64,000 nucleotides of DNA, taken from Antarcticibacterium flavum (GTDB taxonomy: Bacteria; Bacteroidota; Bacteroidia; Flavobacteriales; Flavobacteriaceae). The notes under the pieces are model-generated. The model was not told the DNA's origin and did not search any database. It was given only the letters and a program-made list of their open reading frames with translations. This document shows positions 52,296-63,046 of the stretch, piece after piece; position 1 is the stretch's first letter, and every line of letters begins with the position of its first letter. The stretch is from the NCBI RefSeq assembly GCF_006159205.1, contig NZ_CP040812.1, positions 2,046,001-2,110,000 on the forward strand. Direction: 5' to 3'. Made by a program: the position numbers and the translations under genes.

Positions 52296-52958
52296 ATGCA
52301 TAAAACCAATCCCGCTTCTATTATTGAGACTACCATTGATTTCGTCAAACAAACCCTTGCAAATGCTGAAGGTGGTCACGACTGGTTCCATATAGAAAGG
52401 GTATATAAGAATGCACTGCACATCAATAAGGAAGAGAAGGCAAATCATCTTATCGTAGCCCTTGGAGCCCTGTTACATGATATTGCCGATTATAAATTCC
52501 ACAACGGGGATGAAAGTGTGGGGCCGGCTGTTGCCAGGAAGTTTCTTTCTCAATTGCAGGTTGATGAAAAGGTTATCTCACATGTTGAGAAGATAATTAT
52601 GAATATCTCCTTCAAGGGAGGAAATATTGAAAAGGATTTCCATTCCCTCGAACTGGATGTAGTCCAGGATGCTGACAGGCTGGATGCGCTGGGGGCAATT
52701 GGAATAGCCAGAACTTTCAATTACGGGGGCTTTAAAGGCAGGGCTTTATATGATCCTGCCATCACGCCAAAATTGCAAATGAGTAAAGAAGAATATAAGA
52801 ATTCAACTGCACCTACAATCAACCATTTTTATGAAAAGTTGCTCCTCTTAAAAGACAGGATGAATACCCCTACGGGCCGCAAAATGGCTGATGAAAGACA
52901 TGTATTTATGGAAAACTTCCTGTCGCAGTTCTATGCAGAGTGGAATGGTGAAAAATAA
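52296..52958 (+). CDS. HD-domain phosphohydrolase
   Basis: The protein has 220 residues. HD motifs are GGHDWFHIERVYKNALHI (first His), ALLHDIADYKFHNGDE (HD), and VQDADRLDALGAIGIARTFN (late Asp). It resembles the YedJ-like subgroup of metal-dependent phosphohydrolases. Substrate unknown. Confidence 0.92.
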   Translation: MHKTNPASIIETTIDFVKQTLANAEGGHDWFHIERVYKNALHINKEEKANHLIVALGALLHDIADYKFHNGDESVGPAVARKFLSQLQVDEKVISHVEKIIMNISFKGGNIEKDFHSLELDVVQDADRLDALGAIGIARTFNYGGFKGRALYDPAITPKLQMSKEEYKNSTAPTINHFYEKLLLLKDRMNTPTGRKMADERHVFMENFLSQFYAEWNGEK

Positions 52959-52983
52959 AAGATCCCGTTTCCGGGACCTTTTA
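52957..52983. terminator. Bidirectional terminator between convergent genes
   Basis: AAAAGATCCCG-TTT-CCGGGACCTTTT forms a stem with few mismatches and A/T tracts at both sides. Confidence 0.8.
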
Positions 52984-52988
52984 AAATA

Positions 52989-53426
52989 TTAAAACCAGGC
53001 ATTCCAGGGAATTCTGGAAAGCATTACTATTAGCGCCAGCGTATAGAAAATTGCCAGCATTTTGAATTTTGGCTTTGAAGTGAGTTTTGCTTTATGTTTT
53101 GAGTACCCCATTGTTACAAGAACCACAGCAATGATCATCATTAAAGGGTGTTCCACAAGATAAAGACGCAGTACAGAGTCTCCCATAACACCGCCCATTC
53201 CTGCCTCTCCAAACATCCTGAAGTAAGGAGAAACAAAATAAAGCACAAGGCCTATAAGTAACTGGATGTGGGTAACGATAAGTGTAAAAAGGGCAATCCT
53301 GAAATTTGTTGCACCATATTCCTTACCTGAAGAAAATCCAACAAGGGCATTAACGGAAGCTACGATTAACAAAAGAAGTACCAGGTAAGCCCAGTAAGAG
53401 TGAATAAAGAGAACGGTTTCGTACAT
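52989..53426 (-). CDS. Four-helix membrane protein, cytochrome-b-like
   Basis: The protein has 145 residues and four membrane segments (about 10-28, 42-62, 88-106, 118-140). His residues lie in helices 1, 2 and 3 (FIHSYWAYL, VTHIQLLIG, EHPLMMI), which resembles the cytochrome-b-type small proteins often named so in this phylum. Heme binding is not proven. Role unknown. Confidence 0.7.
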   Translation of the reverse strand: MYETVLFIHSYWAYLVLLLLIVASVNALVGFSSGKEYGATNFRIALFTLIVTHIQLLIGLVLYFVSPYFRMFGEAGMGGVMGDSVLRLYLVEHPLMMIIAVVLVTMGYSKHKAKLTSKPKFKMLAIFYTLALIVMLSRIPWNAWF

Positions 53427-53462
53427 AATATTAAAGTTTTACCAAAGATAGTTTTTTCTCAT

Positions 53463-53492
53463 AAAAAAATAGCCCCGGGAGACCGGGGCTAT
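53463..53492 (-). terminator. Terminator after Oar-like receptor gene
   Basis: Perfect stem ATAGCCCCGG/CCGGGGCTAT with GAGA tetraloop and seven T on the minus strand. Confidence 0.9.
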
Positions 53493-53515
53493 TCATTAAT
53501 AACTTTCAATTTTAT

Positions 53516-56500
53516 CTAGAAAGAATATCTTAGACCAACCTGCATTTGCCATCTTGAAGATTGTAAACCTGAATCATCGATGATATTTCTGGTTTCCAAA
53601 GATCTTGGGTCAAAAGTAAACTGTGGTGTAGTTCCATCTGCAGCAAATCCTTCGAATCTGGCAAGTTGAACCTGTCCAAAATTGGCGAAAGTTCTTTGTC
53701 CCCATTCTTTATTAAGGAAATTGGTGAAGTTAAAGATATCTGCAGTAAACTCAAACCTGTGATTGGTTTCTTTGATTTGTAATCTAAATTCCTGAGCAAA
53801 CTTTAGATCAAGGATGTGAGTCCAGTTCGTACGATCTGCATTTCTCTCAGCAAATTGTCCTCTACGGCTGCTTAAATATTCATCACCTTCAATGTAAGCA
53901 TTTAAAGCCGTCCATTGTTGAGAAGCTGTCATTGAATTGGAATCAATAAGGTTAGCTTCTGCCTGAGTTGATGGAATAAACGCGAGTGCAGAGAATGAAC
54001 CTGTATCACTTAGCAATCCACTACCGTTATATACGTAGCTAAATGGCTGTCCCTGGGCTCCTTCATAAAATAAACCTATACGTGTACGTAAGTTATCATT
54101 CCATTTAAATTCAATAGTAGAATTTGAGATGATCCTGTGACCCGGTGCAAAATCTGATCTTGAAAGCATAGGCCTGTTAGAACCCATCACAGTTTCAAGG
54201 TTTCTCCATTGTGAGCTGTTTTGTGAGGACGTAGCATCAAAGAATACATTAGAGTCTCCATAAGAATAGGAAACCTGTCCAGTTACATCAATAAATGGGC
54301 TATAGAAGTTCTTTGTTATAGTACCGCTAACATTGTAAGAGTTCCCTTCCTTAACATTGTAACCCATGTAAACTGCATCATAAGTGTTATCAATATTTGC
54401 ATAACCATAGTTGGGTCTTGAACCTGCGCCTGTAGTCATGAATTGTGGACCTTCAAGATTGATGTTTTCGTATGCTACAGCATTTAGATCATCATTATAG
54501 ATAAAGTCTGCAGAAAGGATCCAGTCACCAGGTAATCTTTGATCTACAGCGATATTAGTTTTCCAAACTTGTGGAAGTTTAAAGTCTTTGGCAAAAAGGT
54601 TAATTTCACCACCAACCTGGCCAGACCCCTGTGGAGGATCTTGCAACTGGTTTCTTGGATCTGGACTAAACGCCGGAACTCCATCTCCTGTTCTTTGAAT
54701 GAAACCTGCCGTTAAACCGTTGTTGTTATAAACACCTCCAGGCCATACTAACGGCAATCTTGAAGTAAATACTCCTGTTCCACCACGTACCTGGGTAGAT
54801 CTATCACCGTTTACATCCCAGTTAAATCCTAAACGAGGTGAGAAATGAACATTGGCATCTATTCCCTCCCCTACACGGGCACCTCTAAGATCTTTCCCTG
54901 CAGCTTCAAGCATTGGGATAGTCCTGTTATTAAAATCATCATTTACAAGTCCATCATCCCAGAACGGAACATCAATTCTTGCACCTACAGTTACTTTAAA
55001 GTTATCTGTAAGGTTTATCTTATCCTGAATATATAACCCAAATTGGAAAACATCGAACTCTGCAGCTCCCTGTGAGTCATCCCCAAAACCTCCAATTAAG
55101 GAGTATCCGTGACGGTATCTGTTAGCTCTTTCTCCTGTTAGGAAATCATTCAAACTACTGTAACGGTATTCTCCGAAATTTTGTCTGAAGAAAACGTTTC
55201 TTGAAGATGAGAATTCATTATTTGTACCAATGGTGATGTTATGTCTACCGGAATAAATATTGAAATTATCTGTAATAGTTAAGGTACTTTGCTCTAATAA
55301 GTTTGCCGTAGAGAATGCTTCAGATCCAAAGTTAATTGAAGATCCTGCAGCATCAAAAATTTGTACAGCCGGGAACCATTCTCCCTGTGGATCTCTATTG
55401 TCATTTACTGTAGTCCAACCCACAACAAGGTTGTTGGACATATTGTCACCAATTTGAGAACTTAATTCAAGTGCGCTGGAATTTGTAACAGATTCAAAAT
55501 TTATCGCACTGTTGAAGAAGTTGATCGCACCCTGGTTCGACCTTGGAGCGTTTAATTGTACTGCTTTAACATAGGAATGCTTAAATGACAATTTATTCTT
55601 GTCGTTGATGTTCCAGTCAATTTTTCCAATAAGCTTATCACTTACCAAAGAAGATGTGTTATTGGCATAACCTCCGGGATTGTAACCATATTCATTGGTA
55701 AGGAAGTTTGTTAGAGTAGTCATATCTGCGGCAGTGGCATCCCCGCGATAATTAGATATATCAAATGGCTGCGGAGTTTCATTATCCTGTCTTTCATAGT
55801 TTACAAAGAAGAATAATTTGTCCTTAATAATTGGACCACCTACACGAACACCTGTGGTGACTGCAGTAAAGTCTTCGAGTCTCTCACGTTCCCCATCTGC
55901 ACCGGCAACTCCAACAGGGGTTTTCCCTGCCAGGCTCTGGTCACGATAAAAACCATAAACAGATCCTTCAAATTGGTTTGTACCAGATTTTGTAATTGCG
56001 TTTATACTACCTCCGGCAAAACCAGATTGTCTTACGTCAAATGGAGCTACGTTAATTTGGAAAGATTCAATCGCATCAAGGGAAATAGGGCTAACTCCTG
56101 TTTGTCCACCATTTGTTCCACTTGCTGCAAGTCCAAATACATCATTGTTTACGGCACCATCAATATAAAGTGCGTTGTATCTGTTATTTTGACCGGCAAT
56201 AGAAATAACATCATCTCCAGATACCTGAGCCTGTGGTGTTAACCTGGCAAAATCTGCAATGTTCCTTGAAATAGACGGTAAAGCATTTACCTGTCTCTGG
56301 CTTACGTTAGTCTCTGCTCCTGTTTTGCTGGAGTCAAAAATCCCGCCTCTTTCAGCAGTAATTACCACTTCTGAAAGAGCATCTGCCGCTTCAGAAAGGG
56401 TAGAGTTGATCGTTCTTGAATCCCCTAATTGCAAATTAATATTTGTTGCAGTAAAGGTTTCGAAACCTACATAGGATATTGTGATCAGGTATGGTCCACC

Positions 56501-56722
56501 TACACGCATATTTGATATACGGTAGAAACCATCAAAATCTGTCATTGCCCCATACTGGGTACCAGAAGGTTGATGCACGGCAACTACGTTGGCACCAGGG
56601 AGTCCTTCCCCGCTAGAATCTAAAACCCGTCCATTAATTGCTGAGGTGGTAACCCCCTGTGCAAATGTTGAGGCAGCCATCATTAAAAATAAGACGACAA
56701 ATAAACCTGTAAATCTTTTCAT
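53516..56722 (-). CDS. Oar-like TonB-dependent receptor
   Basis: I start at the ATG at 56722, which begins a signal peptide (MKRFTGLFVVLFLMMAASTF); an upstream in-frame start lacks it. About 1068 residues follow: a carboxypeptidase-regulatory-like domain (AINGRVLDSSGEGLPGANVV), a plug (INVAPFDVRQSGFAGGSINA), then many barrel strands with long loops, ending WQMQVGLRYSF. The large size and lack of a SusD neighbour fit the Oar-type group. Ligand not known. Confidence 0.88.
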   Translation of the reverse strand: MKRFTGLFVVLFLMMAASTFAQGVTTSAINGRVLDSSGEGLPGANVVAVHQPSGTQYGAMTDFDGFYRISNMRVGGPYLITISYVGFETFTATNINLQLGDSRTINSTLSEAADALSEVVITAERGGIFDSSKTGAETNVSQRQVNALPSISRNIADFARLTPQAQVSGDDVISIAGQNNRYNALYIDGAVNNDVFGLAASGTNGGQTGVSPISLDAIESFQINVAPFDVRQSGFAGGSINAITKSGTNQFEGSVYGFYRDQSLAGKTPVGVAGADGERERLEDFTAVTTGVRVGGPIIKDKLFFFVNYERQDNETPQPFDISNYRGDATAADMTTLTNFLTNEYGYNPGGYANNTSSLVSDKLIGKIDWNINDKNKLSFKHSYVKAVQLNAPRSNQGAINFFNSAINFESVTNSSALELSSQIGDNMSNNLVVGWTTVNDNRDPQGEWFPAVQIFDAAGSSINFGSEAFSTANLLEQSTLTITDNFNIYSGRHNITIGTNNEFSSSRNVFFRQNFGEYRYSSLNDFLTGERANRYRHGYSLIGGFGDDSQGAAEFDVFQFGLYIQDKINLTDNFKVTVGARIDVPFWDDGLVNDDFNNRTIPMLEAAGKDLRGARVGEGIDANVHFSPRLGFNWDVNGDRSTQVRGGTGVFTSRLPLVWPGGVYNNNGLTAGFIQRTGDGVPAFSPDPRNQLQDPPQGSGQVGGEINLFAKDFKLPQVWKTNIAVDQRLPGDWILSADFIYNDDLNAVAYENINLEGPQFMTTGAGSRPNYGYANIDNTYDAVYMGYNVKEGNSYNVSGTITKNFYSPFIDVTGQVSYSYGDSNVFFDATSSQNSSQWRNLETVMGSNRPMLSRSDFAPGHRIISNSTIEFKWNDNLRTRIGLFYEGAQGQPFSYVYNGSGLLSDTGSFSALAFIPSTQAEANLIDSNSMTASQQWTALNAYIEGDEYLSSRRGQFAERNADRTNWTHILDLKFAQEFRLQIKETNHRFEFTADIFNFTNFLNKEWGQRTFANFGQVQLARFEGFAADGTTPQFTFDPRSLETRNIIDDSGLQSSRWQMQVGLRYSF

Positions 56723-56908
56723 TGTACTTGTTAAGTTATGATTTATAATTCGCTGCAAAAGAAGCGATTTTCTAAAGACTATACTTTAACGTAATGTTAA
56801 GATTTTGTCTTTTAACACCTCCTGCTGCGCAAACTTAACCAAACAAGCTAATCAATTGATTGAAAGAACATTATATTAGCTAACAACTTATTAACAATAA
56901 GGTAACTA

Positions 56909-58540
56909 TTATTTTATATAGGATTTTAACAGATTTTTAGTGCTACTATCGTGATTTGAAACGTCAGATTTGTCGATTTCGGAAAGAATTTTTGATGCAA
57001 GTTGCTTACCCAATTCCACACCCCATTGGTCATAACTAAATATATTCCAGATAACTCCCTGTACAAAGATCTTATGTTCGTACATCGAGATCAATTTCCC
57101 AAGACTTTCTGGAGTGAGTTTATCGATAAGAATAGATGTAGTTGGTTTATTACCTTCAAAGACTTTAAATGGCTCAAGTTTTTCAACTTCTTCCCTGTCC
57201 ATACCTTTTGAATCCAGCTCCTGCCTAACCTCAGCCGCAGTTTTACCCATAAGCAGCGCTTCGGTTTGCGCAAAATAATTGGCCATAAGCTTATCATGAT
57301 GGTCTTTATTACCGTAAAGAGATTCCTTAAAGCCAATAAAATCGGCAGGGATCAATTTTGTACCCTGGTGGATCAATTGAAAAAAGGCGTGCTGGGAATT
57401 GGTGCCCGGTTCACCCCAAATAATATTTCCGGTTTCATAGGAGACAGGTTTACCATTGCGATTTACACTTTTCCCGTTGCTTTCCATGATTGCCTGTTGC
57501 AGGTAGGAAGGTAACTTTTGTAAATACTGAGTGTACGGGATCACCGCTTCACTTTCAGCCTTAAAAAAGTTATTATACCACACACTTAACAAAGCAAGTT
57601 GCACGGGAATATTGGAACGAAGCTCCTCTTTTTTAAAGTGTTCATCCATTTTGTGAGCTCCCTGTAGCAATTGATCAAACTGGTCAAATCCCACAGCCAG
57701 GCTTATGGAAAGCCCAACGGCGCTCCAAAGGGAGAATCTCCCGCCTACCCAGTCCCACATAGGAAATATATTTTCCTGGTCTATACCAAATTCTCCTACC
57801 TTTTCCAGGTTGCTGGAAACGGCTACGAAATGTTTGGAAACCGCATCCCCGGGCGCCGTTTTTTTAAACCAGTCTCTCGCTGTATTTGCATTGCTTATGG
57901 TCTCCTGGGTAGTAAAGGTCTTGGAAACGATAACGAAAAGGGTGGTTTCAGGATTTAAATTATTCAAGGTTTCCTGTACATGGTCTCCATCAACGTTCGA
58001 GATATAATGTACATTCAAATGGTTCTTATAGAATTTAAGAGCCTCTGTCACCATTACAGGCCCAAGGTCTGATCCTCCAATGCCTATATTCACCACATCT
58101 GTAAATGCCTGCCCGGTATGTCCTTTCTTGGCACCTGTGATTATTTGTTGAGAGAAGTCACTCAACTTTTTCTTCGCGGCGTAAACCTCCGGCATTACAT
58201 TCTCGTCGTCTACCTTAATTGTAGCATCTTCAGGCGATCTCAAAGCCGTATGTAAAACAGGGCGCCCTTCTGTTCTGTTGATGACATCCCCTCCAAAATA
58301 GGCATCCATCGCCACCTTAAGGCCACATTCTTCAGCTAATTCCAGAAGCGAAGTCTGCACTTCTTCTGTGATCCTGTTTTTGCTGAAGTCTACATAAAAA
58401 TCTTCCCAATTTATAGTGAACCTTTCAGCTCTCGAGGGATCTTCTTTAAAAAGATCCTTCATTTGCAGATTTTTATGTTCTTCAAATTGCTGCTGAAGTT
58501 TTTTCCAGGCTTCAGTCTTTGATGGATCTATATTTTTCAT
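56909..58540 (-). CDS. pgi: Glucose-6-phosphate isomerase
   Basis: From the ATG at 58540 the protein has 543 residues, the usual length. Motifs are [20 protein letters not shown] and [19 protein letters not shown] with the catalytic His; [20 protein letters not shown] is the PGI signature. It interconverts glucose-6-phosphate and fructose-6-phosphate. An upstream in-frame start at 58570 would overlap the M23 gene and looks less likely. Position next to an M23 peptidase may be operonic, the ORFs being nearly abutting. Confidence 0.96.
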   Translation of the reverse strand: MKNIDPSKTEAWKKLQQQFEEHKNLQMKDLFKEDPSRAERFTINWEDFYVDFSKNRITEEVQTSLLELAEECGLKVAMDAYFGGDVINRTEGRPVLHTALRSPEDATIKVDDENVMPEVYAAKKKLSDFSQQIITGAKKGHTGQAFTDVVNIGIGGSDLGPVMVTEALKFYKNHLNVHYISNVDGDHVQETLNNLNPETTLFVIVSKTFTTQETISNANTARDWFKKTAPGDAVSKHFVAVSSNLEKVGEFGIDQENIFPMWDWVGGRFSLWSAVGLSISLAVGFDQFDQLLQGAHKMDEHFKKEELRSNIPVQLALLSVWYNNFFKAESEAVIPYTQYLQKLPSYLQQAIMESNGKSVNRNGKPVSYETGNIIWGEPGTNSQHAFFQLIHQGTKLIPADFIGFKESLYGNKDHHDKLMANYFAQTEALLMGKTAAEVRQELDSKGMDREEVEKLEPFKVFEGNKPTTSILIDKLTPESLGKLISMYEHKIFVQGVIWNIFSYDQWGVELGKQLASKILSEIDKSDVSNHDSSTKNLLKSYIK

Positions 58541-58541
58541 G

Positions 58542-59773
58542 CTATATTTCTTTAAATGGGATTGCCTCAAGTTGCTCCTTCACCGGCGTGATAGAGGCAA
58601 AATAATCTTCTTTTAAATGTTCCTTTATAGGATCTGCCGCCGGTAGATTTTGCCTGAAAGGATCTACCTGCTCTCCTCTCACCCAAAACCTGTAACATAC
58701 ATGTGGGCCTGTAGCCAGTCCTGTACTGCCAACATATCCAATGACATCTCCCTGTCTTACCCTTTGTCCCACTTTCACGTTTCTCTTGGACATATGAAGG
58801 TATTGAGTTGTATAAGTGTCATTATGCTTTACTTTAACATAATTCCCATTACCGGCGGTATAGCCAGAGGCAATTACAGTCCCATGGGCAGTACTCCAAA
58901 TTGGGGTACCGTGAGGTGCAGCATAATCTGTACCCCTATGGGCTTTCCAGGTCTTCTGTACCGGATGAAATCTTCTGCCTGAATACCTGGAAGAGATACG
59001 GCTGAAGTTAAGGGGTGCCTTTAAAAAGAAACTCTCCAGAGGGCGCGCCTCTTCGTCATAAAAATCGGCCTTCCCAGATTCCGGATCTACGGCATAGTTA
59101 AATGCATAATATGGCTTGTCCTGGTGTACGAAAACCGCCCCTTCAATTCCTTCTATCCCCGCATAAATAGTATCATTTATATATCTTTCGTTGAACACCA
59201 TCTTGAACTTATCCCCCTTTTGAAGCTTCCAGAAATCTATACTCCACTGGTAGATATTACTAAGTTCATAAGACAGTAAAATGCTATAGCCCTCATTTGT
59301 AATAGCGTCTGAAAGATTGCTCACTATAACCCCGAAACTGTCTTTTTTCTAATAGAGACGGGTTTACTTGCCTTATAGGCTGCAACATTATCTCCAATAT
59401 TTACCACCGTATAATCTATCCTGTCATTTTCATAGATAAAAAATTCAGGAGTGGAAACAGAGTCTTTTGCTTTAAGGATTACATATGGTTTTCCTACAAC
59501 AAGTTTTGTTGGATTAAAGGTTTCGTTCACATGGTTTACTATTTCATAAACCTTTGCACTACTTACGCCGTGAGTATTGAGGATCCCTCCAAAATAATCG
59601 CCCGAGCGTATGGTGTCCCGCACCACCTCATAGTCATTCAACACCATCCCATACTCCTCGTAAATTGGGGGCTCCTCCACCACTTTTACTTCAGAAATTT
59701 CACGAGGCTCTTTTTCCTGTTTACACGCGGTTAAGGAAAGGCCCAGCAGTAGTAAGTAACTTAATTTTTTCAA
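58542..59773 (-). pseudogene. M23-family metallopeptidase lipoprotein, one frameshift
   Basis: Two frames meet at the G4 run (59330-59333). Adding one G joins KKTVSG to VIVSNLSDAITNEGYS, giving one protein of 410 residues. The N-terminal frame has the lipobox LSLTACKQ. The middle region is the OapA/LysM-like helper common in these enzymes. The C-terminal domain is the peptidase: HRGTDYAAPHGTPIWS supplies the metal His and Asp, and GPHVCYRFWVRGEQVDP the later His. It would trim peptidoglycan crosslinks in the periplasm. It is probably intact in the organism. Confidence 0.85.
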
Positions 59774-59775
59774 TG

Positions 59776-60744
59776 CTAATTTGTATTTTCTTTATTAAAC
59801 AAGTGGGTAACCCATTCTTTGCCCCAATTATTAAATTCCTCATCTGTCCATAAATTCGGAAAAAATGTATTCTTTTGAAAGCTGGGAGGTAAAAAATCCT
59901 TCCAGTTTGTTCCCCCTGTTGCTGCAATCGTCATTTTATCCTTGTTAAGGTACCGGTGTGCTGCCCCCATATGCATCAACAGCCAGTTAACGTTCACATT
60001 CACATCAAAAGTGCGCAAGGCCTCTATTAGGTTCTTATTTTCTTTTTCCTCTTCAGGAAGCTCCAGGTATTTATGAAACAAAGTTTTTCCCTTTACCTCG
60101 TTCGCGATCCTAAGGAAACGCGGGGTATAGCGAATTTCGAACTGCCGCAGGGTAAGTGTCTTTTCCCCTGTTGCAAGGTCAATCCCGCCTTTCTTCCAAT
60201 ATAAATTTTCAAATAACTCCTCGACACTATTTTCTTCTGAAAAATCTTTTCTTTCAGCAAACGGAATTAAATGTTGCAGGGGAGTGGAATAGATCTCGAT
60301 CATCCTGAACTGTGCACTCTGGAAACCACTTGCAGGTAGCAAAGCCATACGAAATTGAAGGAATTGCTGCCGGTCCATCCCCTTGATCATTACATCAAAG
60401 GAATTGATAAGGATCCTGAAATACCTGTTAAGCCTGTTAAGTTTTTCCACAAAAAAAGCAGCAGAAAGATCATCGGCTGCGATTATTTGCTGCTGCTCAT
60501 GAATGATGAGCTTGAAGTAAAGTTCAGTTATTTGATGATAGGTGATAAAGATCTCCTCATCTGGAAAATGCGTTTTTGTATTTTGAAGACTAAGAAGTGT
60601 ATCAAGGCTTATGTAATCCCAATAGGTAAGATATTTATCATATAAAAGCCCATCCAGGTACGAACCCAAATCCTGGCCGGAATTCCTGAATTTTTCTTCC
60701 AGTTTGAAGATCCTTTCGGCAATTTCGGGTTTTATTTCGTCCAT
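59776..60744 (-). CDS. Tryptophan 2,3-dioxygenase family protein
   Basis: The protein has 322 residues. Features of the family are LDTLLSLQNTKTHFPDEEIF, ITYHQITELYFKLIIHEQQQ, and the heme-proximal region HRYLNKDKMTIAATGGTNW. It oxidises L-tryptophan to N-formylkynurenine. It is 2 bases from the M23 gene. HppD and HmgA are further downstream in the window, which fits an aromatic amino-acid degradation area. Confidence 0.9.
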   Translation of the reverse strand: MDEIKPEIAERIFKLEEKFRNSGQDLGSYLDGLLYDKYLTYWDYISLDTLLSLQNTKTHFPDEEIFITYHQITELYFKLIIHEQQQIIAADDLSAAFFVEKLNRLNRYFRILINSFDVMIKGMDRQQFLQFRMALLPASGFQSAQFRMIEIYSTPLQHLIPFAERKDFSEENSVEELFENLYWKKGGIDLATGEKTLTLRQFEIRYTPRFLRIANEVKGKTLFHKYLELPEEEKENKNLIEALRTFDVNVNVNWLLMHMGAAHRYLNKDKMTIAATGGTNWKDFLPPSFQKNTFFPNLWTDEEFNNWGKEWVTHLFNKENTN

Positions 60745-60747
60745 TCT

Positions 60748-61527
60748 TTAATCCATTATTATTTGAAGGGGATGTTTTAACCCTTTAAATTCTTCCAGGC
60801 TGGCATTAAGTGATCCAACAACCAGCTTGGCACTAATTTTTACCGGCATTTTATTCTTATCGTCACTCACCCAAAAGGTAAGACTTTCCTTCTCCTCAAA
60901 CACCCTTCCTGCCAAAACATAGGGGCGAAATTTTAAAGTGGCAATTTTACCAAATTTTGTGTTAATAACCTCTCTTCCCAGAAACTTTAACTTGAACTCA
61001 TTGCTTTCATCTCCATAGAACATGTTGAGCTTATATTCCTTTCCCGGCACCAGGGGCTTACCATTAAGATCGTTACGCAGGTAATAGAAGGCAGAGAGCA
61101 TATCCTGCACCCCATCTGGTACCTGATAGGATTCATTTGTTTGCTTCTTCCTGTCAAAAACATAGGCCTTATTAAGGTCGTGATTAAAATCTACCTGCTG
61201 GTCCCGGGTATGGCCTCCTTCATCTATTTGTCTTATAAACCTGTATGGCAGGCCGGTATTCTTATCTATATAAGTCTCATAGTTATCATTTACCCGAAAA
61301 AAGGCATGAACAGCTCCGGCAGACCAGCCCTTTCCTACTACATGATAGGTGTCCTTGCTATTAAAGCTGGCATCTGCCACTTCCATGGTGGCATATCCGG
61401 CATTTAACGGGCCGTAATGAACACGAAATTTAAACCATTCCCCAACATCATATGCAGCCTGTGAGAAAAGGCTCAGGGGGAGAAATACTAATAAGAGTAT
61501 GATTACTGCAATTCTATTTTTCTTCAT
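60748..61527 (-). CDS. DUF3108 protein, exported
   Basis: The protein has 259 residues with a signal peptide (…FLPLSLFSQAA). DUF3108 features: YDVGEWFKFRVHYGPLNAGY, FRVNDNYETYIDKNTGLPYR, and SLTFWVSDDKNKMPVKISAK. The fold is beta-rich and probably periplasmic. Function unknown. It stands between the TDO gene (3-base gap) and a terminator region. Confidence 0.88.
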   Translation of the reverse strand: MKKNRIAVIILLLVFLPLSLFSQAAYDVGEWFKFRVHYGPLNAGYATMEVADASFNSKDTYHVVGKGWSAGAVHAFFRVNDNYETYIDKNTGLPYRFIRQIDEGGHTRDQQVDFNHDLNKAYVFDRKKQTNESYQVPDGVQDMLSAFYYLRNDLNGKPLVPGKEYKLNMFYGDESNEFKLKFLGREVINTKFGKIATLKFRPYVLAGRVFEEKESLTFWVSDDKNKMPVKISAKLVVGSLNASLEEFKGLKHPLQIIMD

Positions 61528-61834
61528 TTTTCAAAATTTATAGATACCGGAGGACAAAAAAATTTATCTATTTTCAAGAATTACAATTACTATTCCAAAT
61601 GTATCAAAACAAAAAACCCCATCAAATTAATGACGGGGTTTTTATCTTATTAACCAACTAAAACTTAAATTATGAAAAAAAAATTTAATACACTTTGGTA
61701 ACCACTCCGAAATGCGGTGCAAAAGTCCCCTATTTGAGTCTTTTATGCAACACAAAAATTTACTTTAACCATAAATTTATCCTTGTGGCAATTTTTTAAA
61801 TAATTCAGTTATCGAATTGGCAATATTTTATCAA
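61528..61834. other. Intergenic region with terminator
   Basis: No coding frame seen. A terminator hairpin lies at 61613-61642. The remainder is AT-rich and may hold the promoter of the DUF3108 gene. Confidence 0.4.
61613..61642 (-). terminator. Terminator after hppD
   Basis: AACCCC-ATCAAATTAATGAC-GGGGTT with T tract on the minus strand; lies about 190 bases after the hppD stop. Confidence 0.65.
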
Positions 61835-62977
61835 TTATTGTAAAGTTCCCCTTGATTCCTGCTCCCTCTCAATAGCTTCAAAAAGGGCTTTAAAGTTACC
61901 TTTTCCAAAAGATTGAGCTCCTTTGCGCTGTATGATCTCAAAAAACATCGTAGGACGGTCCAAAACAGGCTTTGTAAAGATCTGTAATAAATAACCTTCA
62001 TCATCACGGTCAATTAGAACTCCCAGTTCTTTCAAAGGCTCAAGGTCTTCGTCTATCTCCCCCACCCTGTCCAGGACAGTGTCATAATAAACTTCTGGCA
62101 CATATAGGAATTCTACGCCCCTGTCCCTAAGTTTGGTCACGGTATCAATTATATTATCTGTAGCCACGGCAATATGTTGCACCCCTGCGCCATTATAAAA
62201 ATCTATATATTCCTCTATCTGGGATTTCTTCTTTCCCTCAGCAGGTTCGTTAATAGGGAATTTGATCCTTCCATTACCATTACTCATCACCTTGCTCATT
62301 AAGGCAGTATATTCTGTTGAGATGTCCTTATCATCAAAGGAAACCAACTGTGCAAATCCCATCACTTTGGCATAGAATTCACACCATTTGTTCATTTCAT
62401 TCCATCCAACGTTCCCTACCATATGGTCAATAAATTTCAAACCTGTTGGCTCCACCTGGAATCTTGGCTCATATTTCTTGTACCCCGGCAAAAAGGGGCC
62501 GTTATATGCACTTCTTTCTACAAATAAATGCACTGTTTCTCCATAGGTATGAATTCCTGAGATCACAACTTTCCCGTGCTCATCCTCCATTACATAAGGC
62601 TCTACATAGGACTCTGCCCCACGATTGGTGGTCTCATCATAGCTTTTGCGGGCATCATCCACCCAAAGGGCTACTACTTTCACTCCATCGCCGTGTTTAT
62701 TTACATGCTCGTTGATCTCGCCCCCGGGTTGCAGCGGGGAGGTAAGCACCAGGCGAATTTTATCCTGCTGCAATACATACGACACACTGTCCTTCCTACC
62801 GGTCTCAAGACCGGCATAAGCAACAGGCTGGAAGCCCCAGGCCTGTTGATAATAGTAGGCGGCCTGCTTGGCATTACCTACATAAAGTTCAACAAAGTCT
62901 GTACCCAGCAAAGGCAAAAAATCCTCTGCCTGTTCTACAGTTTTTTTAAGGTTTAATGATGTGCTATCTGTACTCAT
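61835..62977 (-). CDS. hppD: 4-Hydroxyphenylpyruvate dioxygenase
   Basis: The protein has 380 residues with two VOC domains. Iron ligands are seen as His in GLKFIDHMVGNV, His in AGVQHIAVATDN, and Glu in PTMFFEIIQRKGAQSFGKGN. It converts 4-hydroxyphenylpyruvate to homogentisate in tyrosine degradation. It is 69 bases from hmgA on the same strand, so they are probably one operon. Confidence 0.96.
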   Translation of the reverse strand: MSTDSTSLNLKKTVEQAEDFLPLLGTDFVELYVGNAKQAAYYYQQAWGFQPVAYAGLETGRKDSVSYVLQQDKIRLVLTSPLQPGGEINEHVNKHGDGVKVVALWVDDARKSYDETTNRGAESYVEPYVMEDEHGKVVISGIHTYGETVHLFVERSAYNGPFLPGYKKYEPRFQVEPTGLKFIDHMVGNVGWNEMNKWCEFYAKVMGFAQLVSFDDKDISTEYTALMSKVMSNGNGRIKFPINEPAEGKKKSQIEEYIDFYNGAGVQHIAVATDNIIDTVTKLRDRGVEFLYVPEVYYDTVLDRVGEIDEDLEPLKELGVLIDRDDEGYLLQIFTKPVLDRPTMFFEIIQRKGAQSFGKGNFKALFEAIEREQESRGTLQ

Positions 62978-63046
62978 TGTTTGTTTTTTAATTGTTCCTA
63001 AGGCCCCACTTTATAGTTGTCGCCGGGCCTGATAATAATTTATATT

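Noticed and set aside
56759..56908. Terminator between pgi and the Oar-like receptor
   Set aside because: The short repeat CTTATT/AATAAG is too small and lacks a T tract.
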